DNA of 64,000 nucleotides from positions 2,232,001 through 2,296,000 of the forward strand of contig SPDT01000003.1 in the NCBI GenBank assembly GCA_008477525.1, in the 5' to 3' direction. Below the pieces are notes generated by a model. The model did no database searches and was not told the origin of the DNA. It worked only from the letters and a program-made list of their open reading frames with translations. This document shows positions 1 through 12,318 of the stretch, piece after piece. Every line of letters starts with the position of its first letter. Within the stretch, counting starts at the first letter, position 1. A program made the position numbers and the translations under genes. Source of the stretch: Hypomyces perniciosus. Its lineage: Eukaryota; Ascomycota; Sordariomycetes; Hypocreales; Hypocreaceae.

Positions 1-1410
1 TTATCGGAGTCTCAATTAAATAGTTCTTTAATAAAAGAATGCCCTTTCTCCTGTAAATTACAGTCATTTAACTCAGATAACTAGCCCTTAAAGGAGCATT
101 CTTCTCTCAGCTAAAAAAGGGATATATTCCTTTAATAATAAAGCTATAGTAATATATTCCGCTAATATAGGGAGTTCTTTTATAAAGAAAAAGGGTCGCG
201 TTTATCTATTTAAAATAAAGAAATTAACTAGTCTCCTAAAAATAGCTTCCCGCATTAATACTAGTTATAAAATATTAAGTTATTATTATTCTTATATCTT
301 CTTTAAATATCTTTAATATAAGTAAAGACAGCCTATATACTGGAAATTATAAAAGCAGTAAAAATAATACTTTTATCCAGAGTTAAGAAAAACCTAGCCA
401 GGAATATGAGCAAAACCAAAATAAAGTCTCTATACTAAAAGATCAAATAATCAGTATATCCCTTATCAGCCCCCTATAGCCATTCCACCTATTAACCCAC
501 CTACTAATAAATAAAATAAGGGTTATAATAGTATATTAATAGTTCAGGGGGGCTTAGGTTATATAGTGCTGACCGTTTTACCTATATATTCGCTTTTACT
601 GTAGCAACCAGTCTTTCAGTAATTTTCCTTAAAATCTCAGCTTTTAATTAGCAAGTATTGTTAACTAGTAGTTTCTTAAGGTTCCGCTCTTTTACTATAT
701 TTTAGCGCGTTACGCCTAGGTTAACTAATCCTGATATCTTTTCGGAAATTGCAACCAGATAACCTGCGTTTTCAGAGTCAAGTATTATACTAATCCATAT
801 TAAATAGTTGCAGAAGGGGTTTTAGGCTATTTCCCTCAGCTAATCGTCTTGTATTCATACAGAAACTGGGTAAAGCTAGCCCGTAATTCTATTAGTAGTC
901 AGGTGAGGGTAGGTCTTAATGGCAGCATAGAAGTGCCCTTAGTGATTACTTCCTAGGATGCAATCCCCGAGATTTCCCCCTGTCTCGGTCACTAATTTTA
1001 TCAAGGGGGAATTAGCACTCCAAAACATATACACAACACATACACACACCCACACACAACAACTGGTATCGAGCGCGGGAACCGCGTTCCTAACAGAACC
1101 ATAAAGCGGCGATTGAGTAATATAGGGGCTAAAAAGATACTGCAGATCATTTAATTATAATGCCGGCAGCCAAAAGCAACTAACAGTTACCTTTATACGC
1201 CTCAGCGACTATATTCTTATAGGTGGGGTTATATGTTAAAGGGGGAAGAAGGTTATTATTTATTAAACTAGGTCTATCTATATGTCTTTATACTCCCGTG
1301 CTTTCTTAATCCAGTAGCTGCTTAAATAAGCAGCCAACCTTTCTCAGGTAAGCTAACAAGAAAAAATGCTGGTGCGTTGGGCATGTCAGTTACCCCCGAC
1401 AAACTAGTCT
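1..1410. other. Degraded A+T-rich repeat DNA, no intact gene
   Basis: No coding region survives on either strand. The sequence has the A+T-rich, stop-rich look of RIP-mutated transposon DNA. A less degraded patch around 900-1130 contains a CA-rich run followed at 1064 by TGGTATCGAGCG. That resembles the primer-binding site found directly after the 5' LTR of many copia elements (iMet-type TGGTATC). This may therefore be the LTR end and leader of another, otherwise unrecognisable element on the plus strand. I could not find its partner LTR in the window. Confidence 0.4.
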
Positions 1411-3444
1411 AAGCTCGATTATTATTGTTAAGGATAAAAGAGAATTCCTAACTTATACTAATGTTCCTTTAAAAGTTAGTCCTAGCATTAGGCCTAACTT
1501 TAGGTCTAGCCAGAATAGGAAGGTTATCCAATTACACTAAAATCCTTACTTTTTAGCCCTCCTTTTCAATACTCCCTCTAAAATAAATACTATCCTATAT
1601 AACTTTAAAGTAGATATAGGATCTTAAATATAGGAAAGTAACTAGGATATAGAAAATAAAAAGAATAGCTAAAATAGCTAAAAATAATAAAAATAGCTAA
1701 TAGTTATAAAAGAATAGCTAATAACTATAAAAAGGAAAAGGATAAAAAACCTTAGGTATAGACCTTAAATAAAAGTTTAAGATTAAGGAGATTTATAAAG
1801 TTCTTTAACTTTTAACCTAAAAAGGGCTTAGTATGCCTATTAGCAATTATTTTATTAATTTCTAAATAGTTAACTGTAATAACACTATTTTTAACCTATT
1901 CCTTTATATAATTAAACTGTAATAAAGTATATTTTATTCGATTATAAAGGGTAGGGTTATTTTAAGTAGAAATAGTACCTGTATTATTATTAAATAAAGA
2001 GATTGGCTGTTTAATTAGGTAATCTACCTCTTTATATAGGCTACTAAGCCACTAAATCTCTTTAATAGCTTTTATAAAAGCTATAAACTCTACTTTTAAT
2101 ATAAAAAGACAGATAATTAAGCCCCTTTTCAATTTCCAGTTAATTAGCCTATTAATAACTATAATATTATAGCTATAAGTTAATTTACTTAATTTATTAT
2201 CCCTAGCAAAATCACTATTATAATAACTAATAGGTATAAGACTAGATTTTCTAGTATATTAAATAGCTAGAGCCTAGGTACTATTTAAATACTATAATAG
2301 GTTACAGGCTGCGTTTAAATACTTTTTATAAAGGCTTTAAAATTATTTTACTAGCTATAAGACTAGAAAGTTAATATTTATTTAAGTATATATTATTAAA
2401 TAGATAATAGTTTTAATAATAGCTTAAAAAAGCTTAGTATTAACTTAACTTTATTTAATTTATTTATAGTTTTATTAGCTAAAAGAAAAGACTATAGGGG
2501 TAATTAGATAGGCTTTAAGTCTTAAAGGTTAAAGAACTTTATAGCTTTAATACCATACTGTTTCTAGGAAAGGTAAAGAAAGCCTCTTTTTCTATCCTTA
2601 ACTATCTAAACCTTTAAAAAGAAAAAGGCAAGGCCTTTATTTTCTATAGTATAGACTTTATTAAAACCTAGCTTTAGCTAGGCTATAGCTTTTTTATCTA
2701 GTTTAATAAAAAGATAATTATTTATATAAATAATAATAAAAATACTATTATTAGGATTATAGAAAATAGTAGAGTTAGAAATTAAAGGATTATATCCTAG
2801 TTTATTTTTTAAGGCTTATAAAGCTTATTACTATTCTTTTAAGGACTGCTTAAAACTATAAAGAGCTTTCTATAATTAAATAACCTAATTTATATTAAGG
2901 TTATAACCTGGCATCTTAAAAATAGATTTAATCCTTAAAGAAACTTAACTAATATAGTTTTTAAACCTTTTAAAAAAATTTAAAGAAAATAATTTCCTTA
3001 AATATCCTATTAAGGAATATATTAATAAAGTGAATTTATTTAATTTCCTAGTTATAAATAATAGTTAATACTAAAAAAAGCCACTAAATAAAAGGAATAG
3101 CTATTAAGGTAAACGTTTAATTGAAATCTATTCCTTTTAATTATTAAAAGCCTTTAGTAATTAACTTAGCTTTAAATTTAACTATTTTATTATTTTAGTC
3201 TTTTTTAATCTTTAATACTAATTAATTAGTAATAGGATTCCTGCCTTTAAAAATACTATTATATGTAATAAAAGTAAAAGTATATTATTTAATTAACTAA
3301 TTAAATTCGCTATAAATCGCTTTTAGCTATTTAATTTTATTAAGACTATAAAGTATTTACTTAAGCGTTTAAGGGTTTTATACTATAGTAGCTAGAAAGG
3401 CTAGCTTTTTAACGCTATTATAAAGAAAATAGGATATATCTATA
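1411..3444 (-). mobile_element. Copia-B retrotransposon fragment (pol 3' part plus LTR remnant)
   Basis: On the minus strand this is the distal part of a Ty1/copia pol followed by its 3' LTR. Around 2722-2735 the reverse transcriptase active site reads YINN where copia has YVDD, both Asp codons turned to Asn. At about 1990-2240 the RNase H/C-terminal region is readable, with SDFARDNKLSK, INWKLKR and VEFIAFIKAIKEI, close to the usual copia signatures. Next comes a polypurine tract (GAGGGAG on the minus strand, near 1575) and then 1411-1572, which matches the start of the 578 bp LTR seen complete at 15590-16167. Many in-frame TAA/TAG show it is dead. Its right side is cut by the copia-A insertion at 3445. 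Confidence 0.8.
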
Positions 3445-3708
3445 TGTTGGGTTAAGTAGGCCGGGGCCCTACCGCTTATTAGCGCTAGGGAGCTCTTATC
3501 TGCTATGTAAGCAGATACGAGCTGACATACACATTGCATAAGCGATGTGTCAGACTATGCAGGCGCTGTAAGCGCCTGTATACAGCTTCTTCTTTGTGTT
3601 AGCTATGTGTATATATAGTGAGGCCACTATAGCATATTCTCTTTCATAGAATCAAGCTTTGTTTCCTATCTCTTTATACTTTATATAGCTGTACTGCGCT
3701 CCGCTATG
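3445..3708 (+). repeat. Copia-A 5' LTR with three consecutive hairpins
   Basis: Begins TGTTGGG and matches 10310-10573 over its whole length. It contains three adjacent inverted repeats: 3491-3523 (AGCTC.TATCTGC paired with GCAGATA.GAGCT), 3529-3550 (ACACAT.GC with GC.ATGTGT) and 3560-3578 (CAGGCGC, loop TGTAA, GCGCCTG). The same three stems occur in the other two copies. The exact 3' end (3706 or 3708) is ambiguous because RIP altered the terminal dinucleotide. Confidence 0.92.
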
Positions 3709-3899
3709 GTTATAAGCCTAGGTAGTAACTATTAGAGTTACTAGAAACTTCTACTTTAATATTATATCTCTCTTTATACCCTTTACCCTCGCCTTTAAGC
3801 TACTAAAGCTATTTTTTATAATAGATAGTGTAAGGGATATTACTTTTATAAAGCTGGAATTAATAGTCTAGTAGATTAAGTAGATTACTGTTTTAATTA

Positions 3900-6800
3900 A
3901 CTATATAACTACTACTAGGGTCTAGAATAGGATTAATCCTAATCTCCCTAATTAGCTAAATAACTATTTCCCTGCTATTAGGCCACCTACTTTAATAAAA
4001 GTAAAGGAGTATATAGTATAAGAGTTTAGTTTTAATGCCTTTATAGCAGATATCTTTATTTACTATAATAGTATACTTTAAGAGCACTAGTTTAATATTA
4101 CTTTAAATAAAGAGAAGAGGAAGGTAAGCGATGCAATCCTGAATTGGATCTAGAAGACAGTTAACTCTAGCATTTACATTTTAGTCTTAATAAACCTTAA
4201 AGCCGCAGCCTTAGCTTCTGCTACTACTAGAGTAGCCTATAATAATAATAGGGACTCTAACGCTAAGTTTACTATTCGCTAAATTATTAAAAAGCTTAAA
4301 GACTAACTAACTCCTCGCGAGGATATAATACACAAGGAAATACACTTATCCTATTAATATATACTGCATGAAGTAAAGTGCGGGAACATTAGGCTAGAAG
4401 TGTGGTATATTTACTGGGCGCGTATCTACGCAAGTGCAGTAAAGTATAAGCTTCTAGAGGTTACAGGAATAGTTTCCTAAATAGCTTCCTTTAAAGCTAT
4501 TAAAGTATACTTTACTTTAAGCTTTACTGCCTATTACTTATACTATATAGATAGCCTAATCGAGAGCAGTAAAATAAATAAAATCTTTTCCTTTAATTAG
4601 CTTAGACGGCTTTTCTTAAATACTTTAAAAAATGCAGAGAATTATATTTATAGCTTTTATGCAATATTTAATAACCGCTCTAATAATATATTAGGCAGTA
4701 GCAATATACATTTAAAGCCTCCTGTTAATAAAGAGTGCCTTTATAGACCTGAAAGGTATACTTAGCCCTTAAATGACTGTAGTAAAGTATACGCTGCGCT
4801 CACTAAAAGGCCTAATAAGAAAGGGAAGTATGCTTTTACGCCTAAACAGGCTGTAGAGATTTGCGCGCGCCTGCGAGAAGATAAATGGCAGGTTACCTGC
4901 AAGAAGCTCAGTAAAAGGGGTATTAACTTTACTGCCTTAATACAGGAAAGAATAACTTTAACTGTTATAGCTGCTTTAATCTCCCTAAACTTGATTAATA
5001 AGGAAGATATAAGCCCTATAGTATACTTAATAAGCGTATTGATATATATTAATATATAGGATATACTTTACTGCCTCTTTTAGAGCACCCTCTTTAATAT
5101 ATATAGTACTATTTATCTAGTAAATAACAGGAATTACCTTATTCCCGGCTCCTTTATCCTAAATATAAAAAAGGATTATATTAAAATAGGACGAGTTAGC
5201 TATCTAATAATTAAAAGAGGTTATTATCTGCTAAAAGATGCTTTTTATAATCTATATTAAAAGATAATACACTTTATTAAACTTTTAGATATAGCTGTAG
5301 TTAAAAGATTTTATATTAATATTATATTTTTATTAAAGCTTTAGAAAGCAGGGATTTAGCTAATAGGGTATAATAATATACTTTATACTAGTATAGCCAG
5401 TTTGAATACTGTTATAGGGAAAGTAAAGTATAGGTATAATTTTTTAATTTTTTAATATAAGCCTTTATTGCTTTATATTGCCCCTATCTTTAAGTATACT
5501 ATATTAAGCAGCTTAACAGCTCTTTTTATTTTTCTTAATACAGATTATAGTATTTATATAGCGTTAAAAAGTAAAAGAAGACTAATATATAATCCTTTAA
5601 TACTGTAATATAACTCTGAATAGCTTTGGCATTTATAATTAGGATATTTAAGCCTAGAAGCGTTTAAAGCGCTTGTAAAGAATGCAAGGAATATGCATAT
5701 TAAAGGAATTACGCGTATAGAATATAAGGCTTATGCTTTTATATACGCGAAATAGGTTATCTTTCATAAACTATTTAATAGATAAGTACTAAGACTATTC
5801 TTTAAAGTGTATTAGGATCTTTAAGACTATCTTAAAGGCTATAATAGGGATAACTGGCTTTTAGTATTTAAGGAAGAATATACTGTATAGCTATATGTAT
5901 GCCCTTTATTAAATAAAGAACAGGAAACTGTTTTTAATGCTTTGTTTAACTTTATAAGTATAGTAAAGATATAATATAATATCTCTATATACTTTTTTAG
6001 GCAAAATAACGAGAAAGCTGTAATTGCGGTTAAGAGCTTATTATGCTTTTAGATTTAGGCTAATATAAAGGGTATTATCCTAGAGCTTGCCCTTTCCTAT
6101 ATATATAAGCTGAATAGCGTTTTGGAATAGGCAGGATAGAAAGTTATAAATAAGTCGATTAAAATACTAGAAGCTGCAGGTCTCTTAACCGACTTATAGC
6201 CTAAAAGCGCAAGAGCTGCAGTGTATATTATTAATATAAGTCCTACGCGCAGCCTTAATATAATATTACTTATCGATAAATTAGAGCAATAGTTCCACGA
6301 CTTTGCGCCCTTTCCGATAAAGGAGCCTTCCGCGGACCTATAGCTAGATTAAAGCGGGTTTTATATATATGGCTGCCGCGCTTATATACTGAATAGAGAT
6401 TGCAAGGCTGGCTAGAAGAAGAGAGAATTTAAGACTAAGCTTAAGGGGCTAATTGGATATTTTATTGGCTATACTGTAAATAATATATATTGCATTTAGT
6501 TACCCTGCCTAGCGAAGGTAATTGTTATAAGGAATATGCGGTTTGATAAAACTAGCTTTTTTAATAGTAATAAAGAGATCGCGGATAAGCTGTCTGTAGC
6601 TAAGTTAAATAAACTATTTAATAAAGTTAAAGAAAATAAGCCGGAATTTAAACTCTTCCCTATATATATTCCTGCAGCAAGGAATACCTTTATAGGTAAT
6701 ATAAAAGAAAAGAGTATACTTTTAGGGGTAGTAGAGATATAGAGTATTAAAGACAGTTTAATAAACGCTTTAAGTAAGCCACTAGCGCACCTAAAAGGAC

Positions 6801-9000
6801 CTTTTAGTCTTTAAACACTAAAGGCTACTTTAGAACAGTTAATCTCTATAGATAATACTAGTGCGTTAATGGGAACCCTAGGCAATGCTTTAGCGAGCGA
6901 TTTACCCTTCTCTGCAGAGAGGGATATAATAGAAGAACGGCCTTATACGATAGGGGTATATAACTTAATGAAGGAGGATAGTCTATTAAGGCTGGAAGTA
7001 GACTAGTATATAAAAGACTTGCCTATTTCTATAAAAGAAGAGTAGACTTTTAAGGAAATGCTAGCTAGTAATCCTTTAAGTAGTAGAGTAGTAGCTAATA
7101 CTTGTAAAAGCTTAAGACTCTAAGGGAAGCAACCTGCGAAAAAGGCTAATAAGTACCTCCCAGTATATAGGATTAAAATGCACACTTTAGATACTGCTTT
7201 TAAAGATAATAAGCCTGGCATATATTTAATAATTATTAGGCTTTTTAATTTAATGCTATATTAACTGCTGTTTAATTAATAAAAGCTAATAAGTAATAAA
7301 TTAAAGAGCGCGGAAATAGTATTTGCTATTTTTAATGCAGTAATAGACTATAAATCTTCCTTTTAGAAAAGTATAGCTTTTAATAAGCTAACTGTTTACT
7401 GGAAGGATTTAGCGAAACCGCTAAAAGACTAGAAAGAGTTTATAAAATACCTACTTAAAGATAGGTTTAAGTAAACTGCGTATAATAAAATTAACTCTTT
7501 ACGCGTAAAAGGGACCTAGTAAAAGATACTATACTTAAAGGCGATAATAAAGCTACTACTAGTATATTAGGTTTTCACTTATAAGTTTAATTAAAATAGA
7601 AATCTAGAATACTGTAAAGCTTATTTCATAGTCTGTAGGGATTTATAAAAGCGCTTTATTATAGAGAGTATATATACAGCTATATTAGCAGCGCGTTTTT
7701 TCTGTATATTTATTGCTTTTACAGTAAGATTTAACCTTAAGTTAAAGTAGTATAATGTTAAGAACGCTTTTCTTAACGCTTTAAGGGATAAAAACTTAAA
7801 ACTAGTTGTATATAAGCTCCCTAAGGGTTTTAAGCAGCTGAATGTCTGTCTGAAGCTCGCGAAAGCCTTGTATAGCTTAAGGGACTCATTAAAGCTATAG
7901 TTCAATAAACTATCTTTAACCTTAAGGCAATAAGGGTTAATCTTAAGCTCTGAAAAGCCCTGTCTCTTTTATAATAAAGCTTGGAAGATTTTTATTGTAT
8001 TTCATATAGATAATATTTTAATTGTATATTATTGTAATAATAAAGCTTTTTATATTAAGCTACTGAACGCTTTAAAAGCGAAGTATAAGCTTTATAGTGG
8101 AGGAGATGCATAGTGGTTTTTAGGGATTAAGATTACCTATAACTGTATAGAGTATAGGATATACTTTTCCTATAAAACTTATTTTAAGAAAATTGCGAAA
8201 CGATTTAGGCTTGATAAAGGAATATAGCTTCTTATAATTCCAATACCTGTTATAGAGCTCTGGAAAAGTATATCGCAAGCTTTAAAAGCAACTATTAAGA
8301 TATATTAAAAGAAAGTGGGATTAGTGCTTTATATAGCTATTATAATAAAGCCTAACGTGGCTTATAGCGCCTTAGCTTTATTACAGTTTTTAATTAACCC
8401 TAGTAAAGAGTACTTTAAAGCAATTAACTAGCTAATCTACTATTTGTATATATAGCGTTTCCTAGCTTTTTAGTATAAAGGGCAAGGAGAAATACAGGTT
8501 TTAACTGCTTTAAGTAATACTTCCTTTACTAATAATATAGATACTTAGAGATTGTCTTAAAGGTATTTTATTACACTTTTCTCAGGCCTTATCCTATAGA
8601 ATATAATGCGCTAAAGCACTATCAGTACATTTATAACGGAAGCTAAGCTGCTTGCTTTTACTTAAATAGTAAAGGAGGCTATAGGTTTATATTACCTTTT
8701 CTAGGAGATAAAATTTAAGCCTGGCGTTAATTGGAATATTAATTGTAACAATTAACTAACTATATATCTTATAATTAGAGAGAGTATATAAATTAGCACT
8801 TGCTTGTATTATATTAATATATAAAATATATAGCTTTAGCAGGAATACTAGAAAGGATCGTTTACAGTTTTTTATCTTTCCATTAACCTTATACCTGCTA
8901 ACAGGCTTACTAAAGCCCTACTATAGCAGCGCTTTAAGCACTTTAAAGTATTATTAAATTTGGCAGATATATAGTCACTGGAATAGAATATATAAGAATA
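3900..9000 (+). pseudogene. Copia-A gag-pol polyprotein, RIP-degraded
   Basis: The polyprotein would drive reverse transcription and integration of copia-A. Readable pieces, in order: an N-terminal gag-like part from about 3.9 kb; a GAG-pre-integrase motif near 5637 in which an Arg codon is now TAA; integrase core to about 6.4 kb, with AAVYIINISPTRSLN at its end; a linker holding one short open stretch (6536-6742); reverse transcriptase with YKLPKGFKQLNVCLKLAKAL at about 7808-7867 and an active site HIDN at 8000-8027 where YVDD is expected; and RNase H/C-terminal motifs near 8521 (SFTNNIDT). Stops and Asp-to-Asn changes in the catalytic box make it non-functional. Changes are mostly C to T or G to A, as for RIP. 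Confidence 0.88.
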
Positions 9001-9462
9001 TGGGAAACCGGTTAATTCTAGCCTGTAGGCCGCCAGCTATAAGGGTATATCCTATTACTGTAATAACTATTCTCTAAAAGCTTTCCAGCCCTTGCGCGCC
9101 TATACGCAAAGGGCGTTGTTATTGTTATCGCTACTGCCTAAGGCAGTAGCCTCCTCGGGGTAAACCGAGTTCTCCTCCTCCAATAGGTTAAATTAAAGGC
9201 GCAATGCCTTTTTGCACCAGGTTACTATCTAATTATATAAGCTTATAAGCGTATAAAGAAAGGAGAGTATATTTACCCAGTTATCCTCCTTATTTATAGC
9301 TTAAAAGAGCCGGCACGCAATCGGTGCAAGCACTAAACGACTATAAAGTATACGATTAGATAGAGTAATATAGGCAAGTCAAAGAGGAGCTTACTAAGGG
9401 GTATATTAGTAATTACTACTAAAGTAAGCAGCGTACTGCTAAAAGCAGGCGATAGAAATACA

Positions 9463-9885
9463 CTAAGAGAAGTCTCTTTTGCCGGCGATTGCTGACTTTA
9501 GATAACCTTTATAAAAAGGGGATAACAGTATAGCAGTAGGGGCAGCGGCAGGAGCAGTGGGAAAAGTAGCAGCAGTAGCGATAAAGGCAGGGGCCGGGAC
9601 AGCAGTAATAGGAGGAGGAGCCAATAAAGACAAGGATAAAGCTGCCTTAGCATCGAGGCGTGCTTTATGAACAGCAGCTAAGCGCACGTTAAGAGCGGCA
9701 ATAGCCGCAGTACGCCTAGACTGGCTGGGACTAGCCGGCGCAGGAGCAGGAGACAGCGCAGGAGCAGGCGCAGGAGCAGCAATAGGCGTGGCCGCTTGGC
9801 TAGCCGAGCGACCAACGTCGCAACGAGCCACTTTTAGGGGGCGACTATGACTACGCTTTACTAACGAGGTATTCTTCTTCTGCAA
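9463..9885 (-). pseudogene. Antisense Ala/Pro-rich ORF inside copia-A
   Basis: An open stretch of 140 codons lies antisense to the host element, between the RNase H region and the 3' LTR. The predicted product is Ala/Pro-rich with an APAPALSPAPAPASP-like block, followed by a helical Arg/Ala segment (RRTAAIAALNVRLAAVHKARLDAKA) that could form a coiled coil. The stretch opens with TTG, has no upstream ATG in frame and meets TAA just upstream, so the true start may have been destroyed. It is clearly more G+C-rich and less stop-ridden than the rest of copia-A. I do not recognise the family. It could be an antisense accessory gene of the element, a captured host fragment, or a chance opening in a GCA/GCC-rich repeat. 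Confidence 0.4.
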
Positions 9886-10309
9886 TTTCGCTGTCAGTTA
9901 ATAAATATACAGCGCGAAGGGAATTAGTCGGAAGCGTAATATTTACAGCGGGGGCTATATTGCTATTAATGTTGTTGTTAATATTGATGATAATGATATT
10001 GATAACTGAAGAAGAAGAGCGAGGAATAAGGGCCGGGGGGGCAGCTAATATACCTATTCTAGCTGTTTAGGACTGATTTACCTGCTTAGGAGCTTTATTA
10101 TTTAACTTCCTATTATTACAGAACAATAATAGTTACAGCGCTTATATTCCTTTCACCTCTATAATAGAATATCGATACGTGTTTACAATAAAGAGCTTTT
10201 AACTAAATAAAAGAGGCTTTAAGAGCGCGGCTAGTCAGTTACAATACTATAGATAGGCTAGAGTAGCAGTTAATAAGGTATTGGGAATAGCTTTATTAAC
10301 TAGGGGGTG

Positions 10310-10573
10310 TGTTGGGTTGAGTAGGCCGGGGCCTTACCGCTTATCAGCGCTAGGGAGCTCTTATCTGCTATGTAAGCAGATACAAGCTGATACACACATT
10401 GCATAAGCGATGTATTAGACTATGCAGGCGCTGTAAGCGCCTGTATACAGCTTCTTCTTTGTGTTAGCTATATGTATATATAGTGAGGCCACTATGGCAT
10501 ATTCTCTTTCATAGAATCAAGCTTTATTTCCTATCTCTCTATGCTCCACATAGCTGTGCCGCGCTCCGCCACA
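10310..10573 (+). repeat. Copia-A 3' LTR
   Basis: Direct repeat of 3445-3708, preceded by the polypurine tract TAGGGGGTG at 10301-10309. It keeps the same three hairpins. It differs from the 5' LTR mainly at transition positions, consistent with RIP on an insertion that once had identical LTRs. CTCCGCCACA at its end matches the CTCCGTTACA end inferred for the split solo LTR at 44826. Confidence 0.92.
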
Positions 10574-11313
10574 TTTATACTAGTATAATTATTAAGACTT
10601 TTATATATACCTATATTAATAATATAAATAGCTTTTAATAGGAATCTCGATTTTAAAGAAAATATAGAAAAACTAGACTTACTAGTTAATAAGGATTACA
10701 TTAAAATTATACTGCTAATACTTTAAAAAATATAATAACCGAAATATTTAAAGGTTTAAAAAAATAAAAAAACCTCTTTAATTTAGTAATTTATTAGAAA
10801 TACAGTAATCCTTACTATAAAACCTCTTATTAAACTTTTAACTATATAGAATATAATAGTAAATACTACTTTATTAAAAAGTATAATAACCTTATTTAGC
10901 TATACTTTATTAACAGAAATACTAAACCTACAGTTTATTAAGCCTAAAAATACAATTATTATATAAATCTATTTATAAAATAACTAAAGGAAATACAGTT
11001 AAATAGCCACTAGTAATATATAAATACCCTATTTAATCCTGGCAGCAATATTTATATTATCTCTTTATAATAACAGGATTAATTAAAAAGTCTATTATTA
11101 GCTTTTAAATTTACTGCTATTTTCTTAAATATTTCTGCTATAACTTATAGTTATATAGATATATTTATAAAAATAATTAACGATTAAGGAGTAAAGAAAA
11201 AATAACTACTTTATTATATTATTGTTAATAGCTTAAAAGACTTTATTTTAAAAAAACTTTAATTTTAAGAAGTTAATTTTACCTTTTTATAAAAATAGAA
11301 TTAATAGAATTAT

Positions 11314-11390
11314 TGATACACATAAATAGTGTATCGTCCTTTTCCTTCCTTCCTTCCTTTCTTTCCTCTCCATCTGCACTTTGCATATCA
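11314..11390 (+). repeat. 77 bp left LTR of the miniature element
   Basis: Starts TGATACAC and ends GCATATCA. It contains a short hairpin (GATACAC, loop ATAAATA, GTGTATC) at its start and a pyrimidine-rich CCTT microsatellite in the middle. It is identical to 12242-12318. Confidence 0.92.
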
Positions 11391-11704
11391 AATGGTAGCA
11401 ATCTAAGCGTTTTTCGATCGCAAGACCTTCATACACGCACCACACTGGCAACCACACTGGCAACCACAAGCAACCATCTCGGCATTTCCTTCTAGCAAGC
11501 AAGAAAGCCTCTGCAGACGAAGATAGCCAACCAACCTGCTAACCAAACCGCCAAACCAAACCGCGTCAATCCTGGTTTTTGCAGTTTCCCTCGCGAGACT
11601 ACGCCGCTTCCAAAACGATCTACAGCTGTTCCTTTTACTAGGCCTTACAGCTATTTCTTTATCAAGCGACGTTCCTTTTATAATTTTCCTTGATTCGATT
11701 CGCA

Positions 11705-12166
11705 ATGATTCCAACCGATCAACTCGATCAAGCCGAACAACAACGGCTATGGCAACTATATCAGGTTGATCGTCAACGCCGGACCTGCGGAAGCTGCAGA
11801 GTCCTTTTCCACACACGGAATCAACTTTTTATCCACCTTCAGAATCGATGCTCTTCGAGCCTAGCTGGCCCAGCCAAGCAGACCCAGCAGCAACGCGTTG
11901 TGGCCTCTTTTCCAAGACCCGTTCAACAACGTGTTGTGGCCCCTGCTCCAAGACAGCCCCGTCAACGCGTTCAAATACACGTTCCAGCTAGCCGGCCTAG
12001 CCAACCACCCAAGGTCCAAGTCAACTTCCAACAAGACCCAAGGGGTTATCGTGTACCAAGTACCCAAGAACGCCGGCCCCGTCATCGAGTTCAACAACGC
12101 GTTGTGGCCCCTTTTCCAAGACTAAGGCAGCAATATAAGGAGGAATTCGGTCAGGAATTCGGTTAG
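11705..12166 (+). CDS. Gag-like zinc-finger protein of the miniature LTR element
   Basis: The frame is open from 11690, but the first ATG is at 11705, giving 153 residues. The N-terminal third is charged and Gln-rich, then comes a Cys/His cluster with spacing C-x2-C-x12-H-x4-C at about residues 28-49, a potential zinc finger. The C-terminal two thirds is basic and Pro/Gln/Arg-rich with a motif QQRVVAP.PR repeated about four times, as in a nucleic-acid-binding or low-complexity structural protein. Position inside a two-LTR element suggests a gag-like packaging role, but I see no protease, RT or integrase and cannot assign a named family. The repeated motif is encoded by DNA repeats (CAACGCGTTGTGGCC). 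No RIP-type stops are present. Alternative: a host zinc-finger fragment captured between LTRs. Confidence 0.65.
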   Translation: MIPTDQLDQAEQQRLWQLYQVDRQRRTCGSCRVLFHTRNQLFIHLQNRCSSSLAGPAKQTQQQRVVASFPRPVQQRVVAPAPRQPRQRVQIHVPASRPSQPPKVQVNFQQDPRGYRVPSTQERRPRHRVQQRVVAPFPRLRQQYKEEFGQEFG

Positions 12167-12241
12167 GAATATGACCTTTATGACGGATAGGGATTAAGGG
12201 AATACGAGGACGCATTCTTTTTCAACTAAGGCGGCGGCATT

Positions 12242-12318
12242 TGATACACATAAATAGTGTATCGTCCTTTTCCTTCCTTCCTTCCTTTCTTTCCTCTCCA
12301 TCTGCACTTTGCATATCA
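12242..12318 (+). repeat. 77 bp right LTR of the miniature element
   Basis: Identical to the left LTR, including the CCTT microsatellite, and followed at once by the second ATTAT of the target duplication. Complete identity implies a recent insertion or gene conversion. Confidence 0.92.

Larger units (their letters stand above)
3445..10573 (+). mobile_element. Copia-A LTR retrotransposon, complete but RIP-inactivated
   Basis: Two direct LTRs of about 262-264 bp (3445-3708 and 10310-10573) enclose 6.6 kb. The 5' LTR is followed by a primer-binding-site-like GGTTATAAGCC, and the 3' LTR is preceded by the purine tract TAGGGGGTG. The internal order is gag-like, GAG-pre-integrase (WHL.LGYLSLEAFKAL near 5637), integrase (SPTRSLN near 6241), reverse transcriptase, then RNase H, which is the Pseudoviridae (copia) order. 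Stops interrupt every domain. I see no clear 5 bp target duplication (CTATA left, TTTAT right). It inserted into copia-B on its left. Another LTR of this family forms the outer layer of the nest at 44.8-62.8 kb. Confidence 0.93.
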
